Origin: Fragilaria crotonensis | Lineage: Eukaryota; Bacillariophyta; Fragilariophyceae; Fragilariales; Fragilariaceae | DNA length: 55,020 bases | Direction: 5' to 3' | NCBI GenBank assembly: GCA_022925895.1 | Contig: JAKSYS010000412.1 | Coordinates: forward strand, 1 to 55,020 | In this document: piece by piece, positions 22,401 to 32,299 of the stretch | Layout of the letters: every line of letters begins with the position of its first letter | How positions within the stretch are numbered: the stretch's first letter is position 1 | The notes under the pieces: generated by a model | What the model was told of the DNA's origin: nothing | What the model saw: only the letters and a program-made list of their open reading frames with translations | Databases searched by the model: none | Translations under genes and position numbers: made by a program

Positions 22401-23392
22401 GCCTTCACCTTGCGATCATCTTTGCTGGGCGAATTTTCGGCTGAGACGGTACCTAGTTCGGCTTCGTTCCACTTCGACAGGTGGAGCAGCTCCAACCAAG
22501 GGACTACCGAATATCCTCCTGCCTTATACCAATCTTCGAAATCGCGAAACGAAATAGTGGCGCCTTCAGAACTCTTTCCCTTTGAACGTGCATAGAGTTG
22601 ATCAGCAGCAAATGTTGCAATCTCAACAATCGCCGACATAGTGTTCCCCGAGAGATGACGTTGAGGGACGTCGCTCTGTGTTCTATCGTTGACCGGAGAA
22701 TTTTCGAGAATCATCGGTCGCATCGCTTCCTCTGTTTCAAGAGATGGCGAAGATAAATGCATTGAGCCAGGAGGGGACGATGGCCCCGGCTCCTCCTTGG
22801 ACTTTTTGGGCGTGTTGCAGTCGCCAGCTGGGCTATCTTTGACATCTTGCTCTTGGTAGTTCTCCTTGATGCACAAGCAAATAGATGAAAGGAAACAGCG
22901 AAAGAGCGACACAACTCCTTTGTGGTCGAGTTCCAGCTCCCCAGCAGGCTTGTCGGCGTCTTCCTCGTTTTCTTTAGCGGATAGGGATTGAAACGCAGAA
23001 AGTGTTTTTGGGTTCTTGTCTGCATCAAGAAAGATCAACAGACTTGTTTGTATTTCATTGGTCTCAAACTGAAGCTTCTTCAACTCTCGAACAAAGAAAC
23101 GGATGTGCTCATCATCGCACCTTTCTGCAGCTTTAAGCACTAAAGCATGGAGAGGTCTCGATGCCCATATTGTTGTTGACTCCTCTCCTGTCCCAGACAC
23201 TACAGACTCCGTGTCAGAAGTTGAGACAACTCGCTGTGGAACTGGAGGATCCGAATCGTTTTCTTTTGAGTCTGCAGTGTCGGTACGCTGCTTCTGCAAG
23301 AGACGTACCGAACGCTTGAGCGCTTGACTAGCCTTCAACATGCGTTGGGCATCGTCACGGGTGACCTTGAGAGTCATGGAAGTCGCAGCCAT
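19496..23392 (-). CDS. 1298-residue protein with four divergent EF-hand-like modules
   Basis: One uninterrupted exon from ATG 23392. The same module occurs four times. It ends in a very conserved signature of the type WYxxGGFxxAPWLELLDLxKW, near residues 297 (GGYSVVPWLELL), 632 (GGFKFAPWLELL), 929 (GGFETAPWLELL) and 1284 (GYSCIPWLELL). Modules two to four also carry a helix with LLCxGxKSxKL near residues 525, 825 and 1170, followed by an EF-hand-like segment and a YIRS/FLRS/YLRSFL helix. The loops (DEHHRGYLTEEE, DVKRQGRLSRRD, DREKTGLVSAIE) keep the EF-hand frame but have lost most Ca-binding Asp residues, so Ca2+ binding is doubtful for most. Linkers are Ser/Pro/Asp-rich and acidic. No signal peptide or membrane segment, so probably cytosolic or nuclear. 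The family is not one I can name. Confidence 0.85.
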   Translation of the reverse strand: MAATSMTLKVTRDDAQRMLKASQALKRSVRLLQKQRTDTADSKENDSDPPVPQRVVSTSDTESVVSGTGEESTTIWASRPLHALVLKAAERCDDEHIRFFVRELKKLQFETNEIQTSLLIFLDADKNPKTLSAFQSLSAKENEEDADKPAGELELDHKGVVSLFRCFLSSICLCIKENYQEQDVKDSPAGDCNTPKKSKEEPGPSSPPGSMHLSSPSLETEEAMRPMILENSPVNDRTQSDVPQRHLSGNTMSAIVEIATFAADQLYARSKGKSSEGATISFRDFEDWYKAGGYSVVPWLELLHLSKWNEAELGTVSAENSPSKDDRKVKAEAVVGALQGDEESPAPPSAKKPRPSGLDPKTEMPNFFMEREPSSHPAPTAKSLVTFDFTGSNVRNDGTVGSGKSSLCINITEDNLVTLRNLVSRTELSSRLPADLTKVLMAHSRKVNIDGRTIDAMHKDDFGKCIREIVPAHAARSFSRSEMESFSIYFTNFFACYENSHEGLGDNMVDVKEFAIGFSLLCAGNKSAKLVNGFELLDEHHRGYLTEEELTNYIRSYLAMLVGISLLAETAEKHDSLTDARKKDMLGAVAHGAKWTLGHFLNEHKPEGDETNEGKFSFGAFARWYTNGGFKFAPWLELLDLRKLLSLLPDAPHGDSSLKKEAPSSAFRSSSRFLSPRRRKAPGGFPTAPSAEVLFTFPLAKDRSLVVLREDATYVRSVVEKLGLLSLSPDDIWSGLFSRAKQRPPPPSHPWNRDRHRKPGKGKSMDIDQHSFVECMEDMMSSRGRQYQPMAAKETLQNFFQSFDLEQIDRVALNQLMGGLSLLCGGKKSTKLAFSFGLFDSRKDKVAAKHPSLNVDDLFVFLRSFLIVMFSCCRQSLDLSADRVSRYIADTSHMVADDVMRFQWHTRSKDRIDFDEFGEWYNEGGFETAPWLELLDLNKWVLLNNLNPVEHHRQPNSTTVGIATGPRDSGVGDYCPSPPPEDAVDASFFADDDMAIMPLDSMDEMDLMLMQQPSHDKENDGFILGKDSVTFSMTPSPKDGRETSCNALKFHLVSSEDHGGYMVSVSQTRVRHLRHVLVESGLFSIDAEVACRKILGKASKDLRLNKKDFDAAMTDVVGGRDRNRMSVESRQVFTGLLTFIFNSFDREKTGLVSAIELACGLTVLCDGKKSDKLEYAFEVLDVKRQGRLSRRDVGVYLRSFLTALLCVTTSSHLRSNPLEDTVHFMNGKPCDRDAAAVIRAADAGSSWASVQAFRGCYSGRSELDHLNFDDFADWYTKKGYSCIPWLELLDLRKWVITE

Positions 23393-24066
23393 TGTTGCGT
23401 TGGACAGTTTGTGAAGTACTATACGTAGAATTTGTATTGAAATTTTCGTAGGCTTCGAATTTGAACAAAGAAAATGAGCCGGAACCTAAAATGCAGTATC
23501 CTTGCCAAGATGAGAATTTCGACGGAGCTATCGACACAGTTCCAATCGCAAAGCACTAGGATCTGCAAGGGGCGATCAATCTATCCAGAGGCAATCGTGA
23601 TAGTCTGTTGGCAACGGGATACAGTCGCCAAGCGTGGTGGTGGCCTCGTTGAGGATAGATACTGAATACTGTGTTGATGCTTGATTCTGGCGTCTGCTCT
23701 CGATTGTCTTTTTTGAAATTGAAGGGCGCAGTTCGATCTAGTACAGTCTACGTATCCTCATATACTCGATGGCTCGCTACTCAAACATGAGTTACAATGG
23801 CTATGATTTTCAAATCAGCACAATATCTTCATACAAATTTGTGAAGTCCACTAGAAAGGTTTTTCAAACGGCGGCTTGGTGAGAGTTGAGTCGAATGAGT
23901 CATACGCCGGAACACATCATCGCCAATTTGAGGGTCATCGTCACTTTTATCCACGTCACGTCATTTTGTTCGCATTCGAAATTGTGGAACGCAAATTCAC
24001 TGACTCTCACCATCAGTCAAGTTTCTCCGACCACCAAAGATTCGCATTAAAACGCTTACTGCTGCC
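23393..24066. other. Divergent promoter region between the EF-hand-module and ABC1 genes
   Basis: 674 bases with no supported open frame and no repeat that I could see. Not GTAC-enriched. Confidence 0.5.
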
Positions 24067-25705
24067 ATGCATTCACGTATCTCTCGCGCCGTTCTCAAGC
24101 GTCCACTCTCTTCTCTTGGTGGCCTTGGAGCTGCAAGTGGATTATCGTATGCCTACTACGTAGAAAGGAGAGCCTATCGGTTGGAACGACAAGGTCTGAC
24201 ACCACCACTCCCACGGGAATACAGTCGGAAGGCTTTGCACGACTATTGGTCCGCCCGCCCTGTGACGGTAGTCCAGCGACTTGCCACTGTGATTTATGAA
24301 CTCGGACCTTGCCTTGGAGCCTATGTTGTGGACTTCAAGCTCTTTCCTGTCGAACCCGACTGTGTGGAGGATGTTCAGAAGACTCATGCTGTGCGCCTCC
24401 GAGAAGCACTGACAAGACTCGGCCCGACCTTTGTCAAGGCCGGTCAACAACTCAGTATTAGACCGGACTTGGTCCCAGCGATCGTTTTGAAAGAACTGCA
24501 AAAACTGTGCGATTCTGTAGAACCTGTGTCAGATGAGGTTGCTTTGCGGTTGTTGAGAGAGGAATTACAGTGTGATGATCTCAGTACAATCTTTGACGAT
24601 TTGCATTTCGTGGCATCAGCAAGTTTGGTAAGCAAGCAGATATGTTCAGAATAACAGTGCTCTTTGTGAACACAGTTCGCTCAATGCCCTACTCTTTTGT
24701 TGTGACTTCCAGGGACAAGTCTACAAGGCCACCCTAAAGGAATCAGGCGACGTGGTTGCAATTAAAGTGCAGAGAGAAAATATGCTTCAAAACTTTAGTC
24801 TGGACTTATTCCTTTTGCAACAGTGGGGCGCGGTGCTTGATGGGCTCTTTACGACAATGACGAAACAAACGGCCTACCACGAAGCCCTGTATGACACTTT
24901 CTCGAGGAGCTCGTATTTGGAACTTGATTACGAACACGAGGCTGCCAACCAAATGGAATTCAAGGCGGAATTCGCCAAACGAAATTGCAAGGTTAAAATC
25001 CCAGATGTTCATCAAAAGTATACGACACAAAGAGTCTTGGTGACTGAATGGATTACGGGTACAAAATTGGCCGATGCTCCAAAGGAACGCATCCGCGAGT
25101 TGATTCCCGTTGGAGTCGAACTTTTCTTGATTCAATTGTTGGACTTTGGGCGCTTTCACGCCGATCCACATCCTGGCAATCTTTACGTCACTGACGAGGG
25201 CACCTTGTGCCTCCTAGATTTTGGTTTGTGTTCCGACATTTCTGAGACTGCCCGAGGTGCAATGACGAAAGCGATTGTCCACCTTCTCACGGGTGATTTT
25301 GATTCGCTCGTGGCCGAAGATGCCAAGGAGCTCGGGTTCCTACCCGAGGATTTGGATACGGAGGAGCTGAAACCCATTCTGAAACTCATACTTACCAAGG
25401 GATTGTTAGAATCCGGATCTGACCTTCACGCTCGCAAGCGTAAGTTGATGGATATATCCAACGAACTCAACGATATCTTCTTCAAGTACCCCTTCTCGGT
25501 CCCACCCTTTTTTGCTCTGGTAACACGAGGTTTGGGATTGCTGGAGGGTATTGCCTTGACAGGCGATCCCAAATTCGATATCTTTCAGGCCAGTTTGCCT
25601 TACGCCAGTCGTCGGGCAGTCTCACTTTTGGGTGCCCGCCGCACGTGGTATGGGTTGAAGAAGAAGCTGACGATTCGGGCAGGTGCACATGCGGCGGTCG
25701 AGTAG
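24067..25705 (+). CDS. ABC1/ADCK-type atypical kinase (first of two)
   Basis: Exons 24067–24627 and 24713–25705, with intron 24628–24712 (GTAAGC...TTCCAG), give 517 residues. The splice restores the Ala-rich nucleotide loop ASASLGQVYKA. Family marks in order are the KxGQ motif in FVKAGQQLSIRPDLVP, VAIKVQRE (catalytic Lys), the ELDYEHEAANQ helix, HADPHPGNL (catalytic loop) and LLDFGLC (DFG). These are the UbiB/ABC1 family hallmarks. Members act in isoprenoid-quinone metabolism of mitochondria or plastids. The N-terminus has an Arg-rich, Gly/Ala-rich segment (SRISRAVLKRPLSSLGG) more like a mitochondrial than a plastid leader. The second ABC1 gene in this window (37632) belongs to a clearly different subfamily. 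Confidence 0.93.
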
Positions 25706-25968
25706 GATGAGCAACCCGTTTACGTCACCAGGATTCTCGCTAGTTGCCGCTAGTGTAGTAGTTACCTGGGAAGACAAGTTTAATTACATAGCATTTGTAT
25801 GAATTCGCCCCAGCTTTGAGTAGTCATTGCTGCTTGCAATCGTGATTGCGCCACAAGTAGTCAGTCTATCATCGGCCTCAATTAACGATAGTACTCCATC
25901 AGAATCTCCAGTAATTTGAAGTAACTACAACCTACACCAAGAAGTTCATAGAATCCCTACATATATCC

Positions 25969-27386
25969 TCACAACGGCATCATGGTCCGCAGAATGGGTC
26001 CTAGGGCCAGTGCGATTCCGGTCGCCGTCGCGTATCCCAAGATCCCCACCAAGAGTGCCGGCAGTACCAGTCGATTCCATTCCTTGGCTTGTGCCATGGC
26101 GGCTGCCGTGGTCGGGCCACCAACATTGGCGTTGCTGGCCAAGTACAATTCTCTCGGTTCGAGTTTCAGAATGCGCCGTCCCAACAATACGAGCGTCCCA
26201 AAGTGAATTGATATTTGCAGGGCAGAAAAGGCAAAGAGAGACGGTGCTGACCGAAGGACGAGTCCCAGATTTCCAGCGGCGCCGGATGCGGCAAAGAACA
26301 TTTGGATAAAGAGAATGCCAACGGCTGTGCCGGCGCTGCGGATCGACTGGAAGAATTTTGGGAATAAGGTTGCGGCGGCAACGGTCAGAACTGACATGAG
26401 AGGCAGCGCGGATGTGCCAGCAGGCAGCAAGGCACGGGTCAAGATTCGACCCAAGGTGACTAACAGCGAAGAAACTGATAGAGCCATACCCAAGGAGGAC
26501 AACGAAATTCCAGTCGTGTCGTTTGTTACATCTTCTGGATCGGACACGTCCAACGCCGATTCGCCAGTTCTGTCCACATTTCCTGTTACGACTAGAGTAT
26601 CGTCAGTCTTTGCCGCTCCTTCTCCGGGGACGCTGATGTAAAATAGGAATGCAAAATACAATGCCACGACAACATTGTCGGCGGCAATAGCCGCGGACAC
26701 GGCCGTTCCTGGGATGCCTAGTGTTTCGGCGACGGCGACAAAGTTGATGGCCCCTCCAATGTGTCGGGCAGCCAGGGCACAGGCAACGCGCCAGCCCACA
26801 TCCGGTCCCAAACCGGTCAGGGGTATCAATGGAAATGCCACGAGCGTCCCCACGACGGTCGCCAGGGCGCCCAGACCGAAACACAGCAAGAGAGAACCCG
26901 TGTCCGACATGACACGCTTCAAATCTGAATCGAAGAGGAGCATTGGAACTGCCAAGGGAACAAGGAATTTGTTCACCATGGTGTACATTGGTGATGCAAA
27001 GGGTACCAAGCCAAGGTTGGCAACTGTCAATGCAAGTGCCATGGTAGCTAGAGGGGCAGAGAGTGCTTTACCAATTACGCTGCGACGTTCCAATGAAATC
27101 CCAAAAACAGAGAGGAGTAAGACACTGGTAAGGACGAAGGAGGGATCGCCGTGCAGGATCGTCTGAGTGCGAGTGAGTGCCAAGCCTAGGGTACTAAAGG
27201 CGGTGGGAGTCATTGCAAGCGCTGTGGTCGCCGACGGCGCTAGTGCCGGTCGAGACGCTTTCGACAGTAGAAATGGCAGACTGGAGGAGGACCCTCGTGC
27301 AGTTAATGGCTTGATGGGAAAGTGAATGCATGAATCGGAGGACACGATAAGCAAATACTCAGAACAACGGCCACCGAGTATCCCAT
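25969..27386 (-). CDS. DUF819 (YjcL-like) membrane protein with plastid leader in a shifted frame
   Basis: The main frame (25969–27354) has no ATG near its start. One base out of phase, ATG 27386 opens an excellent signal peptide (MGYSVAVVLSICLSCPPIHA) ending in FTFPS, a diatom plastid motif. A single-base error at about 27308–27322 would join the two. The body has about 10–11 membrane segments and the DUF819 signatures: LAVPMLLFDSDLKR, HIGGAINFVAVAETL, AADNVVVALYF, ASNANVGGPTTAAAMAQA, and LVGILGYATATG near the end. Function is unknown in the family; a transport role is often supposed from the fold. Divergent from the PPR gene and convergent with the ABC1 kinase. Confidence 0.85.
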
Positions 27387-28271
27387 GGTCGAAAGATTTA
27401 GAGCGTTCTTCCTCATGTCGGATCCTTGACTGTTTGTTGTGTGTTTGTTGTTTACTTTGTGGTGAGAACTGTTTTATGAATAGTCAACTGCACTGCTTGG
27501 AGTTATATTGTTGCTCTTGGCTCGAGTAGTCGCACCAGGTAGATCAGGAACGACGGATAAGTGATGAGTGATGAGTGATGAAGGATGAAGCTATATCTCT
27601 GTAATAAAGCGATTCTCCGACCTTGCACTTGCAGATAGCGAATGGTGAAACATCGGCATCTTCGGGTCAAAGGTCAAAGGACAAAGCATGCTCGTCGCAA
27701 TCTGGCGGCGTCTGTGTCTGTTGGTGTTTCCGCGTCACTACTTGCTAAGCTTTGGGTGTGACCTCCCCGAATGAGTTTTCATTTTATTCTCCAGAGTTTC
27801 CATGTGTATGCGTATTCCCCACAACCAACCGTTTTCGCTGCATATTTATACTCCGAAATGATAGACAACTCTGTGCTCTGCGTATCAGTACAGTACGGAA
27901 CACATATGCATACAGTCATACTTGTACTGTGCTCTAACTTTAGAAGACACGCATGACGCATGACCGCATGACCGCATGACCATGTACTCGGAGCTCGGAG
28001 TATGATGGGTATGATAGTATGATGTAGCATGCGTACTGAACATACTGACGCAGACCACTGTTTAAGGCCGACTACTTGTACCGGTCTACGGCGATGTACC
28101 CAATACCAGTACATGTATCAGGTAGTACGGTAGCTAGTAGTATCGGCGTTGGACGACTTCCATCTTCCAACAGCCATCAACACAGCGTCTTTAATGATCG
28201 CTGTATCATCAGACTTTATGTTGTTGGTTTTTGCGCATTCACGATTTCCTTGCACCTCAAGCAGTACCACC
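27387..28271. other. Divergent promoter region, GTAC-rich, with short tandem repeats
   Basis: Bases 27887–28130 carry 9 GTAC words. Near 27947–27983 a CGCATGAC unit is repeated about four times, and near 27557–27595 a GTGATGA unit is repeated. No gene. Confidence 0.6.
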
Positions 28272-29990
28272 ATGAGCATCGCAACGATCGCTTTGTTCTT
28301 GGCGGTGACGCATGCATTCTCCTCGTCGTCGTTCTCAGTACGAAGAACACATCCCCTTCCCCGTCACCTGCACACAAAACTTCACGGCTCGTTGTCTTCG
28401 GTCCCTTCCTTGGTGGATCACAGTCCGTCCAGTTCATCACAGTCTAATCCGGCCAAATCGACCTCCTCCGATCATCGCAACCAACAAAGCCAGCCTTCTC
28501 CAAGCCTTTCAAAACGACAATTGACGGATTCCTTCAATCGCAAGATAAAAGTATTGTCATCTTCATCCAGTCCGTATGGCACGAAAGATCGTCGGGCGGC
28601 TGAGAAGGCCGAACGGTTGCTTCGCGAAATGATGCAACCACCACACAATTTGCCGCCCAATCCCTTGGCCTACACCAATACCATTGTCGCATGGAGTCGT
28701 AGTCGCGACAAGGAAGCACCTCGTCGAGCACAAGCACTTTTGGAAGAAATGAAGGAACTGCACCGCGCCGCTGCCACTGCCGACAAGAACACTACTTTCA
28801 TGAAACCCAGCAAGGTTCCCTATACCGCTGTCATTACGGCATGGTCCAAAAGTCGCGATCGCAATGCGGGCACTCACGCCTTGAGGTTGCTGCAAGAAAT
28901 GAAAGATGCCAAAACCCGCTTCTGCAGCCCCAACGCCGTCACGTATGGAGCGTGCATTTCTGCAGTGAGTGGGCAGAAAGCATTGGAATTGTTGGAAGAA
29001 TTGAAATTACTGCATAAACAGGGCGATTTCAGTTGTCGTCCTGACACCATTGTCTACAGTTCTACAATAGCCGCCCTTGCCAAAACACAAGGGAACTACC
29101 ATAAGGCCTACGACCTGCTCCAACACATGGAGCACGAATCGGAGGAGTTTGGTGCCAAGCACCTGACACCAAATGCTTTTTCCTATTCCGCTGCGATTGC
29201 TGCATGTTGGGATCGATTTGCTCCTCGCGAATCCCTCGACCGGGCACTTGCCATTGTCGAACGTCTGCGGAAGCGCCAAGCGACCCCGAATGTAGTGGTG
29301 TACAATAGTCTCTTGGACATTTGCAGCCAATGCCAATCGACGGAAGCTGCCGAGAAGGCGTTGGAGATTTTTCGATCCATGCCCTGTGCGCCGGATTGCA
29401 TTACGTATTGTACAGTCATTACGGCCTTTTCGAGAAGTGGACATGCTCGATGCGGTCAGGTGGCGGTCGAGCTCTTGGAAGAAATGACTGCCACGAGCCC
29501 GATTGGCACACGTGCTACTACCGTCAAACCGAATACCTTTGTCTATGGCGCCGCCATTGCGGCGCAAGCAAAATGTGGCGATGCCGAAACGGCCCAGCGA
29601 TTGTTTGACGACATGGTTCAGAATCACTGTTTGCCCAACACGATTTGTTACAACTCGTTGATATCTGCCTCGAGTCAAAATGTCACCCGGGCGTGTCAAC
29701 TGCTCCGGGACATGTATCGCAGGTACGAAGACGAAGGTGAACGATTTGTGAAACCAAATACAGTCACGTTCAATACCGTGTTGGGGACCATAGCGGCGTC
29801 GGCGACGCCGACGGCTCCAATGGCGGCGGATGCATTGCTGGAGGAAATGAAGCGTCGGACTGCTGCCGGAGAGCAGGGCGTGCGACCCGATCATGTCACG
29901 TACTCGACACTGGTGGGCATTTGGACAGATTCCAATTTAGGATATGAAGCGACGCAGCGAGTTGAAGCGTTGCTGAAGGAAATGCCCTGA
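28272..29990 (+). CDS. Pentatricopeptide-repeat protein, plastid-targeted
   Basis: The frame is open from 28149, but ATG 28272 is the better start. It begins a signal peptide (MSIATIALFLAVTHA) followed by FSSSSF, the diatom plastid pattern, giving 572 residues. From about residue 130 to the end, roughly 11 PPR units of ~35 residues follow. Each has the usual P(N/D)xxxYxxxI..A pattern followed by a helix ending LLEEM or similar: NPLAYTNTIVAW, SPNAVTYGACISA, RPDTIVYSSTIAA, TPNVVVYNSLLD, APDCITYCTVITA, KPNTFVYGAAIAA, LPNTICYNSLISA, RPDHVTYSTLVG. No SMR, DYW or PRORP domain is visible at the C-terminus. PPR proteins bind organellar RNA; this one would act in plastid RNA processing or stability. 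Confidence 0.93.
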   Translation: MSIATIALFLAVTHAFSSSSFSVRRTHPLPRHLHTKLHGSLSSVPSLVDHSPSSSSQSNPAKSTSSDHRNQQSQPSPSLSKRQLTDSFNRKIKVLSSSSSPYGTKDRRAAEKAERLLREMMQPPHNLPPNPLAYTNTIVAWSRSRDKEAPRRAQALLEEMKELHRAAATADKNTTFMKPSKVPYTAVITAWSKSRDRNAGTHALRLLQEMKDAKTRFCSPNAVTYGACISAVSGQKALELLEELKLLHKQGDFSCRPDTIVYSSTIAALAKTQGNYHKAYDLLQHMEHESEEFGAKHLTPNAFSYSAAIAACWDRFAPRESLDRALAIVERLRKRQATPNVVVYNSLLDICSQCQSTEAAEKALEIFRSMPCAPDCITYCTVITAFSRSGHARCGQVAVELLEEMTATSPIGTRATTVKPNTFVYGAAIAAQAKCGDAETAQRLFDDMVQNHCLPNTICYNSLISASSQNVTRACQLLRDMYRRYEDEGERFVKPNTVTFNTVLGTIAASATPTAPMAADALLEEMKRRTAAGEQGVRPDHVTYSTLVGIWTDSNLGYEATQRVEALLKEMP

Positions 29991-30160
29991 ATACTGTAAT
30001 TCTAATATCTTGTTCAATACATATGAAAGAGTTGATGTTTGCATCGTAATGTCTCTCTATTTCTGGTTTAGCAGAATGCGTGCTGGTTGGTCTATCTTGT
30101 AAGTATACATGTAGCTTTAGCAAATAATCATGCGATGAGAAATTCTCGTTTTGGTTCATC

Positions 30161-31450
30161 TCAAACATCCAAATCATCAGCTTGGTCTTCGTTGTACAAA
30201 CAAGTGTTGACTCCCAGTTTGGTTGAAAACAATTCTTCCAACAGGGATCCATCGCCAGGGTTGATGATGTGCGCTCGATTAACCCCCTGGTCAAGAGCCC
30301 AAGCGGACCATCCCAAATGGAGAAGGAGCTCGACTGCGCCTGCGTCAAGCTTGTTCGACCTTTGTTGAAACGCGGCAAATCCAGCTTGATTTACGTGCAC
30401 ACCGTAATGCTTCAAGAGAGATTTCGCTAACTTCAAAGGAATCTCTTGCATCGTTTTGCGAGCTCCCTTTCTGCGCAAGACTCTGCCATAGCTGGATAGG
30501 TAGACCAGCTTGCGAGCCTTCAAAGCCGCCGCCACCGTGGCTGCCAAATGATTGCCATTGACGTTGACGATATCTCCAAGGCGGGAAGTTCCAATCGTGC
30601 TCAACAAGACGATGTCGTTTTCTTTGAGACAGTTTTCAATACGTTCGGTGTAGATTTTGGTTGGGTATCCAGTATTCTTGTAATCTACTTGATCGATGAC
30701 TCCGAAGGGTCGCGCGGTGTAGAAGTTGCCTCCCACAACATTGCCGTTCAAGAGACAATCGCCCGAACCACTACCACCCCCGCCATGAAGTCTCAAATGA
30801 CGATTCAAAATGCGCTCCACTTCAAATCTGATGTATCCAGCTTCTTCTTCAACTTTTCGAAGCATTGTATCATCTGTCACTCGCAACGAATTCTGACATT
30901 CGACTGCATTTTGGAAATCCAACGTACAACCATCATTATCAAATCGACATCCCACAATCATGACAATCTTGAGTCCCAGCATCCATGAGAGACAGACATC
31001 TCCCAGAAGGGCGCTGACATCCGGCGAGTCCACGAATTCGCCGGGAATGTAAAAGACAGCAGTCCTTTGACTGTGGTCCGCAATGTAAGGCGCGCTGTTA
31101 CGCAACATGCCAGCAAACGGATAGGCCATGTCGGAACTTTCGAGCACCTCCATGTCGGAAGGCTTTTCGACGCTGCTCGCCGACACGAATTCAAGAGAGG
31201 GCAGATCCTCCTCCTCTTCCAAATCATCTTCCGATGACCAATCCTCGCTGGAATGGCCATGGAAGCCTGAAAAGCCAGACTTGTCCGCATGTGTTGCGTT
31301 GAACGGAGTCATCAAATCAGATGTGAGGATTTCACCAACCGCAAGTGCGGAGGATCGTGATCGAGTCACCGCAGGATGGAACGCAAAAGCTGATACATGA
31401 CCATGGTGGAATATTCGTAGAAGGAATACTACTTGCCAAAAGTTCGTCAT
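30161..31450 (-). CDS. Amino-acid-kinase-only paralogue of N-acetylglutamate synthase
   Basis: A 429-residue single exon from ATG 31450. The leader ends HVSA before FAFHP, a strong diatom plastid motif. An acidic linker follows, then an amino-acid-kinase fold of the ArgA type: FRNSAPYI-like start (LRNSAPYIADHSQRTAVFYIPGE), GLKIVMIVGCR, LRKVEEEAGYIRFEVERIL, GNFYTARPFGVIDQVDYKNTG, LLSTIGTSRLGDIVNVNG, and LGWSAWALDQGVNRAHIINP. It aligns throughout with the gene at 43901. It stops (LYNEDQADDLDV) just where that protein continues from the kinase-like domain into the acetyltransferase domain, and no GNAT sequence is seen downstream. In NAGS this domain senses arginine, so a regulatory role is possible. 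Convergent with the PPR gene, 170 bases apart. Confidence 0.85.
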   Translation of the reverse strand: MTNFWQVVFLLRIFHHGHVSAFAFHPAVTRSRSSALAVGEILTSDLMTPFNATHADKSGFSGFHGHSSEDWSSEDDLEEEEDLPSLEFVSASSVEKPSDMEVLESSDMAYPFAGMLRNSAPYIADHSQRTAVFYIPGEFVDSPDVSALLGDVCLSWMLGLKIVMIVGCRFDNDGCTLDFQNAVECQNSLRVTDDTMLRKVEEEAGYIRFEVERILNRHLRLHGGGGSGSGDCLLNGNVVGGNFYTARPFGVIDQVDYKNTGYPTKIYTERIENCLKENDIVLLSTIGTSRLGDIVNVNGNHLAATVAAALKARKLVYLSSYGRVLRRKGARKTMQEIPLKLAKSLLKHYGVHVNQAGFAAFQQRSNKLDAGAVELLLHLGWSAWALDQGVNRAHIINPGDGSLLEELFSTKLGVNTCLYNEDQADDLDV

Positions 31451-32291
31451 GACTGGCCAAAAATCTTTCGAGGTGCTATGCAGAAGGAGGAAAAGACTAT
31501 CACACAGATATTAAGCGTCGCTGAGCAGGAAGTTTATGGCAAAGCCTCCTAAAAGTGGAAAGATCACACGACTGTTGCTCGTTGCAATGAAACAGGCCAG
31601 AGACACAATGTTGAAGCGGTGTTGCCTGGTCACCTTGAGAAGTGTTGTAATCGGAGTCTATGTGTGAAGATGCGAACCGAAACCTCAAACCAACGACTTC
31701 TACTTGCAGTGTATCGAAGGCAGAAAGTACCAGTACTACAAGCAATTCGGGGGGCGATGGAATGCACGGTCAAGTGGACGAATGATTGGCTGATTCCAGC
31801 GCAGGAAGCAGGAATGAGAATCTCACGACTCGAACGCGTGTGGCAAATGCGCCACGACCGGCGAATGGTCGTTGGTGCACGAGCGTTTGAAAGGTTTTCA
31901 TTCGTCGAACCGATGTCGCACCTAATTTTCGAATCAAAAAAGTCGAGATAATCTGCATTTCCAACGGATTGGGTTGCCGTTTTGACACTTGTGACATCGG
32001 CAATCTGCATCGATGACCCTCGTGCGCCATGCATTGGCGATGACACAACACAAAACGTAGAAGACTGATGTCATATTCGGGTACTTACTTTTTTGGCAGG
32101 TGCGCGTATCAAATGAGCACGACAGTGCACGATCAACTCTGGCTTTTTCCGTCAGACGGAACAACATCGAACATCAAATTGTGAGAGCATGGCAAACCCT
32201 CATTTTTGGCCAGAAGAACAACGACGAACTCAACTGTGATCGGACATCCACATGCCCTGAATGGATATCAGATATCATGATATCATACATC
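31451..32291. other. Intergenic between the NAGS-like gene and the hAT MITE
   Basis: Open frames on both strands around 31620–32050 overlap each other and show no motif that I recognise, so I leave them uncalled. Confidence 0.4.
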
Positions 32292-32299
32292 CTTTTCAC

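Noticed and set aside
31619-32046. Overlapping open frames on both strands between the NAGS-like gene and the MITE
   Set aside because: They contradict each other and neither shows a recognisable domain; chance frames in GC-balanced DNA are likely.
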